From Pseudopyrenochaeta lycopersici (taxonomy: Eukaryota; Ascomycota; Dothideomycetes; Pleosporales; Pseudopyrenochaetaceae), in assembly GCA_003313425.1 (NCBI GenBank), contig NHZP01000018.1, positions 868,001-932,000 on the forward strand: a DNA stretch of 64,000 nt. Reading direction: 5' to 3'. The position numbers were made by a program, and so were the translations under genes. Shown here piece by piece: positions 44,167 to 54,415 of the stretch. Position 1 is the first letter of the stretch, and each line of letters opens with the position of its first letter. Below the pieces are notes generated by a model that worked only from the letters and a program-made list of their open reading frames with translations, made no database searches and was not told where the DNA came from.

Positions 44167-45743
44167 AGTAACGGGTGTATGGTTATTAATGGTTTGGGTG
44201 GTTTTCGAAGCACACAATGTTGAGTTCTCTGTCGAGATACAAGATAGCTAGGTTTCAGTAAAGTGGTGATTCACTTCATGTGCAAGATTGATGAAATCTA
44301 CCGAATGAGCAAAGCAGGTGTCGACATTGACAACCTCCCACACGCAATAATGGTGTCGCATTACCTAACAAGACACACACTACGCCAGACTAAGAAAGCC
44401 AAGAAGGCCTCGTAATTCAGGATTCAAAGGCCACGAATGTCAAACACGAAATTGCCAAAGGGGGGAAAATTAACTCTATCTAAGCTTCAGGTGCCGCGCG
44501 CCAAGGCTGCAAGAGGTGCTTGCCCGGACTTTTGAACAAATTCTTAGCAGCGCGATGCATCCGTTGAACGCCACAATGGCCCTTATATCGAGTCGTGGAA
44601 GCGAAAAGTCGGTGAGGGTGGAGGGAGAATATGGCTAGAGTCGGAGACGAGGCCGCTGAACAGCTGCTCGAGATGACCACAAGCATGATTCTTTGAAAAC
44701 TTCATCCTCAAAGCGCGTTTCGCATCTCCCTCCGCTGTTATGGTAACCCACTGGGTGCAGGGAAAGAAGCATTACACGGCGACGTAATTCGTGCAGGAAA
44801 CGCTGTGGCGAGGACCCATTGACCGCGCGTCTGCCCTTCACAGAGAGTATAAAACGGTTGTTTCATGCCTCAGGCTCAAGAGTCGTCAGATGGGAATTGC
44901 ATGCCGCACGGCCGATCGGTGATGAGGAGTGTTTCGGCGTCGACAAGAAGGGCAAAGACTCGGGAGCACGCGCCATTAAGCGAAAGCCTGACGCGCTAGA
45001 ACGTCTGACTGACGCGTACCTTTTCTTTGCCAGCTTTCACTGGCCCTGCCGCACGATTCGATTGTTATGTCTCATTGCGGCTCTTCAAGCGGGAGTTGTG
45101 TAATTTCTCCGCGAGCGCCACCATGCCTCGCAATGCTTTTTCGATCCACCGGCCTTAAGTCGAATATTCCAGCAGTGCCAAGTGCGACACTGGGAGACCT
45201 TTGCAAGCTCATGCATTTGCTTCGCAACAGACAGAGTTGGGGAGAACACGTCCAGACTCTGTCAACGTCTAGCGACCGTTGATCTATTCCAATACCTGAT
45301 TTCCGGGTCATCACCATCGTGGCTGGACCTGGTAGCGCTCGCTTTCTTCCTTGTCTGCGGGAGGGCGGGGAAACGCTTGTTGGCCTGTCACATCGTCAAC
45401 GGTCCACAATCAAAACTGCTCCTTGTTCCAGCCAAGCCCGTACCTGGCCTCTTGGCCCTCTTGTTCACTACTGTGACTATGTCAGTGTCCGAAGTTGGGT
45501 TGTCCTTGCGCTATCGTCGCGCTATGGCGCTTGCATCGACCGCTTCAAGATGTTCCTGCGTGCCGCCTCCATCTCATGATTCCCACGATGCAATAGACTA
45601 ATCTTGCAACTAACTTTTCTCTTCGTTGTTTGCTCCCTACTACTGTTACGGGCTTTCCTTACTTTGGCCCTGGAGGTCCTCACTGTCTTTATCACTCCTC
45701 CCGACGGCAGGTATTCCCGACGGGGAGCATTATATAATTTAGT
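44167..45743. other. intergenic, 5' side of the haem-dioxygenase/reductase fusion gene
   Basis: About 1.6 kb. Open frames at 44819-45103 and 45182-45601 show no family. A long pyrimidine-rich, TATATAA-containing stretch precedes the ATG at 45744 (TTATATAATT at ~45728-45741) and may be promoter or leader. Confidence 0.5.
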
Positions 45744-48700
45744 ATGTCGAGAATGTCAGATCGATGCCCAGTGTCGGGTACGGCAGGGCGAGAGTGCCCA
45801 GTGGGAGCCGCCACTGGAAGCAAGAGAAGCAGCTCATTGGGCCCTCGTGGGTGCACATTCTCTGGCTTTGCCCAACCAGGAGATGTTCATGCAGCTTTTG
45901 GAGTATGCCATGATGAGGCTTGTAGGGACATCAACTAAATGATAACAGATTCCCTCACATGTGAATGTCGAGGACTTCCTCCGTCAAAGGTTCGTGTCCG
46001 ATCCTGCTCCATGCCCCTTTGCTGAACTAGGATAGGGAACGAAAGGCCATCAACGAGCTCCTTTACTCAAGCGTGCCCTCAATGGCTGAGATAAAGGAGA
46101 TACAAAATGCCAAGGGCGTCAAGAGTCTCGACAACCTCAACGTAGATGACCGAGATTTGCTTGCTGTTGCCCTCGGTGCGCCCGCACGTCAGGTCATATT
46201 ACGAGCTGAAGAAGTCGGAGCCATCACTGGCTGGCGCGATGGTTACCTCAGCACAGAATACGGCTTCCAACCTCCAGATACCAGCGAGGCCCCGGGCGCC
46301 CTTCGGAACTCCCCAGGCAGAGTTTGGATGGATCTCTGCGAACGGATGCCTGGGTGCATTGCTCGAGGTCGGGTGCGAGAGTCGGTTGCTGGACTGCCAA
46401 TTGTCGAAGGCACTGCTGATGTTATTCCTGATAAGGCACTGTGGGCTGCACTCGTAGCTCTTGGCATGCTTTGCTCTATCTATCGATACGAAGAGCGCCA
46501 TGATGGTAACGAAGGAATAAACGTAGCAGCCAAGCCGCTCATGTTGAAGGGTGTGCCTATGAGCGACGACCTCGGTGATGAGGTCAAGAACATCCCCCGC
46601 AGCATTGGACTACCCTACGTTCAGATTTGTATTCGCATGGGGCGGTCGATTCCTCATCTCACCTTCTTCGACCAGTCATCATTCAATGTCGACTATATTG
46701 ACCCTCTCTCGAAGTATCCATATGTTGGCCGCTTCGATAACACACGACTACGCTGGGGCATGTTCGGTGACAGTGCAGAGAATGCCTTCTTAAAAGGATG
46801 CGCAGATACTTCCGCCAGTTTCCAGCATGGTCCAGACGCTATTGCAGCCTGCCAAGAGCATGTTATGAATCGAAACAATGAGGGGCTTTTGCGTGAACTC
46901 ATCCGGCTCAAGGAGATCCTCGAACGTATGCCAACTGCGTTCAATACCATCTCGCCTAATAACCGATCTGGAGAGAATTATGTTTCTCCAGCTGAGTGGG
47001 TCAGATGGGCAAAGTTTTCTGCGCCATTGTCTAAACGATGCCCAGCTACATCCGGTCTTCAGTTTCCTCCATATCTTGTCATGGATGCTTTTCTAGGACG
47101 GAAAAAGTATGACTCCTTCCTTGGTGCTGAGGGCGTGCATCTGCGTGCGTGGCTGCCGTCAAACCTTCGAGCCTTCATTGCTGCCATAGAATATCATTAC
47201 CGTGTACCAGAGTATGTCAAAGCATCTGGAGATCCTCGTCTCATCGGCGTCATGGATGGTGTGGTCGAAGCCTACACCGGCGAACGTGGCTTCATGGGTG
47301 CCCACCGATACAAGGTTTTTGGTGTAAGTGCCACGCCGATGAGAAGAGTTAAAATTCTTACTGACATCGTCTAGCTGCTTGAATGTGCAGGCAAATCTGG
47401 ACGTACTGAGACCAACGGCGCTTCTGGTGCCGCAGATGCTTCACGACCCTGGGAGCAAACCCACAAGGAGTTCTCAGAAGCGATGAAGGAGCGCCTCGAG
47501 CCTTTCCGAGGAAATCGTGATATCGAGCCCCACGAAATGCGAGGAACCTTCGAGGAGTGCCGCTATAGGGGACGCATCCTAAGTCGAAATTTTGTTGACT
47601 CTGATCCAATGCGTTCTATTGCGATGGTCACACTAGACATCCAAGAGACTGGTATCACCTTCCAGCCGGGTGATCGACTGGCCGTTATGCCAATGAACAG
47701 TTGGACCGAGTGCGCAAAAGTTGCTGCAGCTCTAGGTCTGGATGCTCTACTCGAGCAGCCGGTTCCTCTCGGCCGTAGCTGGACGCGGTATGCGAACCAC
47801 TTGGGCTCTATCTCGCGCGCAAATCGACCTCAGCTTACTGTGATTGATATTCTACGCAAGGGACATTTGGCACCAATCACCAAAGAGCTTGCAACGAAGC
47901 TGCATACTTTGCTTCGTGCGTCGTCCCATTCAGTTCTGCAAGTGCTTGCCACAGATGAATGGCCCGTCCGTGCGTCTCTTGGCGACGTCCTCCAGGCAGC
48001 TGTTCGCGACACTTCTTCCCGCATTTGGGACCAGGCTTTTGACCTTGCAGGGAATTTATCTTGGCTTGCGGATCTGATTCCTGTCGAAGTTCCCCGAACA
48101 TACAGTATTTCCACCTTCTCTGATGAACTTTTGCCGAGTACTGTTGATCTCACCATTTCAAGATCAGAATATGATCTTTGCTCTGCTTTCGCAGGGAGTG
48201 CTAAGATAAAGCGTAATGGTGTGAGCAGTGGCTTTTTGAACCCGCCAGTGGCCGAAGAGATGGACGTTCTTGATGACGAAGAGCTCTTAATTGGTGTGTC
48301 TCGTCCTTTCGCTTTCCAATTGCCGTGCGATGATACCTCTCCTGTTGCGCTTTTCGCCGGCGGCAGCGGTATCGCACCATTTCGCAGCTTCTGGCAAGCG
48401 CGTTGCGGCCGTGCTTGGGGAAAGACGTCCCTCTATCTTGGTGTACAGTCTCGGGAGAAGTTCTGCTATGAGGCTGAACTTCGTCATTACGTCAATGAGG
48501 GGTTAATGGAAGTGCACACTGCTTTCTCACGAGATCCGAAAGGCCTCATGTATGACCCAATCTCCAATGATTTGATAGAAAAGGAGACCCCACCCCGATA
48601 TATTGACAGCCTCATCGTCGAGCAAGGGCAATCGATATGCGACCTTGTCATGTCCAAGGTAAGCACTTCGACATGTATATTGACCGGATATTTACTGACA

Positions 48701-50756
48701 TATATCCCTTTAGAAACAAGGAGGTGTTGGTGGCTATCTCTATGTCTGCGGCTCAGTGGGCGTGTTTGACTCGGTCATGTCAGGCATCCGAAAGGCTCTC
48801 TACAATCACCGATCTCCCACCATGGAAACGGCTGAGACCATTCTTGACATTGCCTTCGCCGAGAAGCGCTTTATGCTCGACGTTTTCATGACTCCCAAAC
48901 CATTGCCCTGCAAACAATCGACTATTCCACTGTCTCAACTTGCATTGCACACAGGACACACTCCTGACTCTCGCGTTTGGATTGGTGTGCACGGCAAAGT
49001 ATACGACGTGTAAGTGAAAAATGTAACGGTCTTTCATACAAGTGTTGATATGAGTTGCAGGACCGACTTTTGCCCCATGCATCCGGGTGGTACCAACATC
49101 ATCAAATCGAATGGAGGCGTTGACTGCTCTAAGTCCTTCGATCTACTCGCTCATACCAACAACCCTGAAGTGTCGTCGTTGTTGACAAAGTACTATATTG
49201 GTGAGCTCACGCCCAAGCCTGCGTACCACTCCGAGGAGCTTGCCATGCTCTACGATCTATGGAATGGCTACTTGCGCGCTGCAACTGAACAGGTCGTCGC
49301 GTCACATTTTGAGGTCGGAATGATAATGGAGTCCTCCATTGTTTGGTTTCAAGGTGACTTATTCAACATGGGTGGGGTTCGCCGATTCTACCACTACCAG
49401 TCTCGACTACTTCAAGGCGGTTTTGCTGCCCTCTTTGGAGCTAAGCTGCAGGAACTCTATCTGAAGATTTCTTTCACCCTTGCGAACTCTTCTTCGAATA
49501 CATCACCAACCAAGCTTCCTGACGTTCTTGGTGTCATCGCTCGTGCGAAAGGCTCGACAGATGCTGTCACAGCCTCAAATGAAATATCGCAGATTGGCCA
49601 GTTCACTTGCAACAGCGAGTCAGCGCGCCACCATGAAAAAGGCATTATCGCTTACGCTCAACGCTCAGTTCAATACGATATGGAGTTTCTAGAAGCCATT
49701 CGGGAAGAAGCCTGTGCTGGTATGGATGGCTTTGATGCAATCATGGAGCTAGATACTGCGTCTGACACAGACCGTGTCACCGCTTTGTCTACTTTCTTGA
49801 TGCAGGTTTTGGATCGAATGGCAAATAGACTTGAGGGATTCTATGCCAAACTCGCCAGGTACTCCGTTTTTCAGCCGGAACTAGAGCGAAACCCGGCACG
49901 CGCCCGTTGGAATATACTCAAGCGAAAGGTTTGGGATGGATCATTCTTTATCCTCGCCCGCGAAACGACAATCCAGCCCACACTTGTGCGACCACAGTTC
50001 AGCGACCAGCAAAGCGTTGACTTTGACCAAGTTATCTCACAGATTGAAATGAACCTCAATAACGCTTCGCTTACATCACCACGTACAATGAGACTCAACG
50101 AGCAGCATGCTGCTCGAGCGATGAACACACCGAGCGGTGCCCCTGCATATGAGCAGCACAATCAAAGTAACGCACTCAAAGCAATGTCAGCATTTATGAA
50201 CACGAACAAGAAAGCAATACGGCGCCTTAGCAAGCTCCCTCAGTCCATCAATCTTGACCAGCTAATGCAGACTTATGGATCGTTCCCGCAACAAGGTAGC
50301 ACTTTTCCAACACCGCCATCGAGTCGCTCATCATCCACCTCCTCTGCACAGAACGCCTTTGGCCGACGCAGGTCGAGGACAACCAACGACCTTCATCAAC
50401 CCGAAGCCATGCGCGGCCGCCGCCCTCACATTGCGTCTTCAACGCCAAACACTCCTATACACGTGTCGCCGGCGGCCACCATGTCGGCACTGATGACAAA
50501 CATGAACACTCGTCCGAAGCGTAGCCCTTCGGGTGTTTCGTCTCCACCACACAGTGCCACTGAAAGTGGCAGCCGTGCACATTCCATGCTTTCGCTTTCG
50601 ATGCACCCGAAGCCAACACCATCCAATGTACCAATTACGATGGCTGCTACACCAATAAGATCGCGCAGCACGACGAACAACTTGAGGTCATTCAGACTGC
50701 AGGCAAGTGCCCTGGCGGGAGGCATGAATCGAAGGAGCGAGGGTCCGCATTCATGA
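45744..50756 (+). CDS. fusion of IDO-like haem dioxygenase, FAD/NADPH reductase and cytochrome b5
   Basis: Six exons, 45744-45902, 45949-45989, 46036-47323, 47375-48658, 48714-49009 and 49061-50756, give a continuous 1587-aa frame. Residues 1-25 carry two CPV motifs (RCPVSG, RECPVG). Residues ~85-520 resemble indoleamine 2,3-dioxygenase: SIGLPYVQICIRMGR, DSAENAFLKGCADTSASF and GVVEAYTGERGFMGAHRYK, where H490 fits the proximal haem ligand. Residues ~545-960 are a P450-reductase-type FAD/NADPH module lacking the FMN domain: FQPGDRLAVMP, R737-T-Y-S, GGSGIAPFRSFW (about 825-836) and YLYVCGSVG. Residues ~1000-1070 are cytochrome b5: DFCPMHPGG (H1030) and LLAHTNNPEV (H1054), the canonical 24-residue spacing. 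A helical region to ~1330 of unknown type and a Ser/Pro/Arg-rich disordered tail follow. Reductase and b5 are firm; the IDO call is moderate. Likely cytosolic, drawing electrons from NADPH. Confidence 0.82.
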
Positions 50757-51913
50757 CTTTCGAAAGGGTTGCAGGTGCGAATAAGATGAATGTGGCTAGA
50801 CAAAGCATGTAGATGACTTGATTAGGTTCGGTTTAGGTGAGAGGCCGCTTGATGCGGGTTTGGTCGACGTTTTTCATTTATGTATGCATTATCTTTTCAC
50901 AAAAATTAGATAAATAGAACTATTTCTTCAAAGGGCAGGAAACGCAATCAGTATGACACGCTCCGTACTTTTGGGCAGTATACAGAAGGCCCGCCACAAA
51001 ATAAGTTTGATTGCATCTTCATTTGGTAAAGTAAAAATGATAGAGCCTCAAGATTCGGGGAAGTAAAGGCGCAGGGGTCATAGGATCGTCTATCAAATAA
51101 ACAGAGCCAATCTTCTTTGTATTCTTAATGCAATGTAATGCTGGCTTTGTGACGCGCTAATCTGCTCCGCTTATTGCATATAAGGACACTAAATTCGTCG
51201 GGGAAAACTTCGAATTGAATGCTTATTCTAAAATAGACTATCAAGAGCTCCTCTTCGACATTGTGCATAAGCTTGACACGAATGAGCCTTATCGGCGGTC
51301 GAGTAATCTTCAGGGCGAGCCTTGATCTAATGTACGTCGCAATGTCATACGTTATTACACAAGCAATTTTTCTGCAGTGTGCTTTTCCGCAAAGCTGAGC
51401 AAAGAAAATATACATACCAGCATACACTCCTTTCATAAAATGCAATTTGGGACTTCCTAATAATACAGTTTTTTTCTGTTAAGGTTATGGGCTTAATAGA
51501 CTTTCGTTGAAGCCCTTTTTCTTCTTAAGTCCGGTATAAGACCGAGTTATTACGCAGATTAATAGTACATGTTTTACTAGTAGCTTCATTAGATATTTTT
51601 TATCAACGGTATCAAAGCATTTTCGTTTTTCCGTGTGGTAGTTTTCCATATGTTTATTGTTGTATTGCATGTACTATTAAGTCTAAGTGTTATAGCTTCA
51701 ACCTAGGAAACCCCTCTAAGCTTATCAGAAGGGAAACTTCAAGAAGCTAGCCAATCTATAGAGCGTTTGACATAAAAGCTCAAAAGCTGCTGCGGGCTAA
51801 AAAACGTGAATGACCTTTCTCTTACAGGCAAGGATCTCATACGTGACTCAAGGTTATCTAATCATGTACAGAAAAGTATTGGTTGTTTAACCATGAAGAT
51901 GAGATTGAATATG
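50757..51913. other. intergenic, A+T-rich, convergent 3' flanks
   Basis: About 1.15 kb between the convergent fusion gene and HET gene. Short frames (61-106 codons) on the minus strand match nothing. Composition is A+T-rich but CpA/TpG are still frequent, so it is not RIP-mutated. Confidence 0.55.
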
Positions 51914-54148
51914 CTATAGTATCTTGACCGTGCTCTTGCTTACTATATCTCGCACAGAAAATATTGGCCAAGTATCAAGCATTGAGAAGTGCTCTTCAAA
52001 GTACCCAACCCGTTGGCATATATTGTGTAGGCCATCTATCATCCTGACTACAATTCCAACGTTGCACATGTCACTTAGGTAAAGCCCATAATCTCCCCCT
52101 AGCCCTCCATTTGGTTGAAGACCTGTCTTGCGAGCGAGCAATACAGCGTATAGATGCTTGTTTGGTAGGTTCATAAAATCGGGTTGCCATAATTGTCGAT
52201 CTTGGCGACGCCAATACGACTGTAGTGACTCATCTTTCCATTCGTTACCATGTTCCGTGACTTTCGCCTCTGGAAAGATTGCACGATCACTGTCGATTCG
52301 TCCGCCGAATTCGGACAAGTCAATTCCGATCAAAGGCGCACGGATAACTAGGCAAGCTGAATGTACTTGCCCGATTGGAGAATCTCGAATTTCTACAGAT
52401 TGAACCCCCATATGCCAAGTCAGCCTATGAGTAGGGCCTCCGCACAAGCTGACAAAGTCATTCTGAATCGGCATATCTATGGATGCCCACGACCAAGACG
52501 GAGCACGATATACCTGATTAGCGCCATAGCATGCATGTTCACGTTTGAGATGCTTCGGCGCATACCATAGTAATTCGGCCGGCAGCATTTGCTCCCAAAG
52601 ACCCGCAATAGAACGCATACTAGTTCTTTCCTCAAGGATGCGCACCATACCATGCAAGGCGACTAATTTATCGCTTGCTACAGTAAGTTCGCATTCGGAG
52701 TAGCGTTGTGTAACCATGGTCCAGGCGTTATGGAACACACGGAAGTTTTCGGAGGGATTCGAAAGATTCCATGGCCCTTGGAACATCAATTGAAGATATT
52801 CACGCTTGGGGTTACTCCAGAATTCCATTATTGCTGGACTAGGAACACCCATAGAATTGTTAGGAAACCATTCACCCCGTGAACATTCGCCGCATTCCCA
52901 CATTATTTCTCCCCCTTGATGACCATGGAAATCCCCCTCGCTGAAAAAAAGGGTTCGAGGGGAGAGCACACGTTCCTGAACCACCCATCCCCGTCTTAGT
53001 AATTCCCCAGTCGGTATAGACAGCGGGATATTGGATACCGGTGATGATATAGAATATCGCTTGCTGAGACGGATGGGCTTTGTCACCAATGGGTTTCGGG
53101 CTGAGAAAAAGCCATTCTGTAAATCAGGTGATGATGTTGCTGCAATGTTAAGAATGCCTCCTTGGTAGATATCGCCCATGATAGATGACTCTTTTTGCCA
53201 ATCTGCTGAAGAGTCCTGAATTATACATAATGAATCAATCCAAAGATAACGACACCGAAAATGTTGAGTTACAGTAATGGCGCATCGGAAACTGGGTGGA
53301 AGGGATGCTACGGCAATACCGTCTTGGAAATGAGCAAGATTTTCGGAGGTAAGGCAGATGACTGGATCCTTAGGCCATCGGTGGCTTAGCGTCACGTACT
53401 GGATATGTGATCTATCCGTGGGCTGTTCGATGTGCTCAATGTAACGCAAGCTAATGGTTCCATCAATGTTTGCGTTCTTTATGTCAAGCAAGCGACTGGG
53501 TCGATTCCTGGTTGTGAGCAAAGTGTTGATGCATGTCTGATGTGCTTGTTTGCATTCGTTAAACCATTGCTTGGCAAGAGCGAAGGTTGCCATAGATGCT
53601 GTTCCAGTACTGAAATAAGCCTCTCCTGCAATTGTGGATGGATTGATGTCCTCAGAGAATCCCGGTAGGTCCCTCCACATTTGATCATGTGAGGCATGTA
53701 GACACCCTAAGAGCGTAAAAGCAGCGGGACCGGGGCTCGAAGTGTTTGAGAATACAGTGCCGTAGATTTCAAGATCGAGTCGCTTGTAACGAGATACATC
53801 AGTCTTTATGCGCAAGATAAATTGCGAGATATTCCCAGGGTCTTTGGAAGACTTCCATTGCGCAACAAGCGAATGAAACAAATGTGTGCAAAGATGACAG
53901 CCATGGGTAGCCGACTTAAGTAACTCCTCGAGATTTTCCTTATGTGGAATATCTTGGTACGTCTGTTGGGATTCTGAATCTTCTGAACTTTTTATTTGGT
54001 TATCGCAATAGTGGACGGCGCGTCTGCAATTCAGACAATGTCGGTTTGGGTGAAGGCTGGCGTCGGGTTTGGCTTTGGCTCTCGCACTCATCCACTCTTT
54101 TAACCTCGAAAGCAAAGCTTTCTGAGTCGACGATAGCTCGCAGGACAT
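51914..54148 (-). CDS. HET-domain (heterokaryon incompatibility) protein
   Basis: Intron-free frame of 744 aa from the ATG at 54148 (MSCELSSTQK). The frame is open further upstream, but without an ATG. An N-terminal Cys-rich segment (HCLNCRRAVHYC, ATHGCHLCTHLFHSL) precedes the HET domain: YVTLSHRWPKDP, then RYLWIDSLCIIQDSSADWQ, ESSIMGDIYQGGILNIAATS and, later, RGWVVQERVLSPRTLFFS. All three classical HET blocks are present. HET proteins trigger cell death in response to non-self fusion and are TIR-like in fold. The C-terminal part (RAPSWSWASID) matches the usual extension. The gene starts only ~270 bp from a RIP-mutated transposase relic, yet shows no RIP damage. Confidence 0.93.
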   Translation of the reverse strand: MSCELSSTQKALLSRLKEWMSARAKAKPDASLHPNRHCLNCRRAVHYCDNQIKSSEDSESQQTYQDIPHKENLEELLKSATHGCHLCTHLFHSLVAQWKSSKDPGNISQFILRIKTDVSRYKRLDLEIYGTVFSNTSSPGPAAFTLLGCLHASHDQMWRDLPGFSEDINPSTIAGEAYFSTGTASMATFALAKQWFNECKQAHQTCINTLLTTRNRPSRLLDIKNANIDGTISLRYIEHIEQPTDRSHIQYVTLSHRWPKDPVICLTSENLAHFQDGIAVASLPPSFRCAITVTQHFRCRYLWIDSLCIIQDSSADWQKESSIMGDIYQGGILNIAATSSPDLQNGFFSARNPLVTKPIRLSKRYSISSPVSNIPLSIPTGELLRRGWVVQERVLSPRTLFFSEGDFHGHQGGEIMWECGECSRGEWFPNNSMGVPSPAIMEFWSNPKREYLQLMFQGPWNLSNPSENFRVFHNAWTMVTQRYSECELTVASDKLVALHGMVRILEERTSMRSIAGLWEQMLPAELLWYAPKHLKREHACYGANQVYRAPSWSWASIDMPIQNDFVSLCGGPTHRLTWHMGVQSVEIRDSPIGQVHSACLVIRAPLIGIDLSEFGGRIDSDRAIFPEAKVTEHGNEWKDESLQSYWRRQDRQLWQPDFMNLPNKHLYAVLLARKTGLQPNGGLGGDYGLYLSDMCNVGIVVRMIDGLHNICQRVGYFEEHFSMLDTWPIFSVRDIVSKSTVKIL

Positions 54149-54415
54149 GGGGTTTGGTAGGCTTGATTCAGTAATCGAAAGTACGGCGCAGTGTTGTGGA
54201 AGGTAAAATGGTGGGGTGCTGCGGCTGAGATCCCAGACGGAAAACAATACCTATTTAAGCTTACCGTGTCCGTGCGCGCAACGCCCGGAGTCGCGCAACG
54301 CCCGCGAACCACTCCAACAGGTCACCCAAAAATAAGGCTGTAGAGCCACACACAATAGCTATTATCACGAGATTTTGTGGTGGAGTAGTATAATGATGCT
54401 TGCGATCAATTTAGC
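54149..54415. other. boundary between HET promoter and repeat block
   Basis: Contains GCGCAACGCCCG twice within ~40 bp (around 54276-54303), near the HET 5' end. To the right the sequence becomes transposon-derived. Confidence 0.5.

Noticed and set aside
46073..46100. Starting the fusion gene at the first ATG of the long exon (46082)
   Set aside because: The frame continues upstream through two well-formed short introns (45990-46035 and 45903-45948) into a 53-codon exon starting at 45744, and the spliced reading is smooth.
48714..50756. Treating the cytochrome b5 part as a separate gene
   Set aside because: The GT..AG introns at 48659-48713 and 49010-49060 keep the frame exactly and split the reductase YVCG and b5 regions mid-domain.
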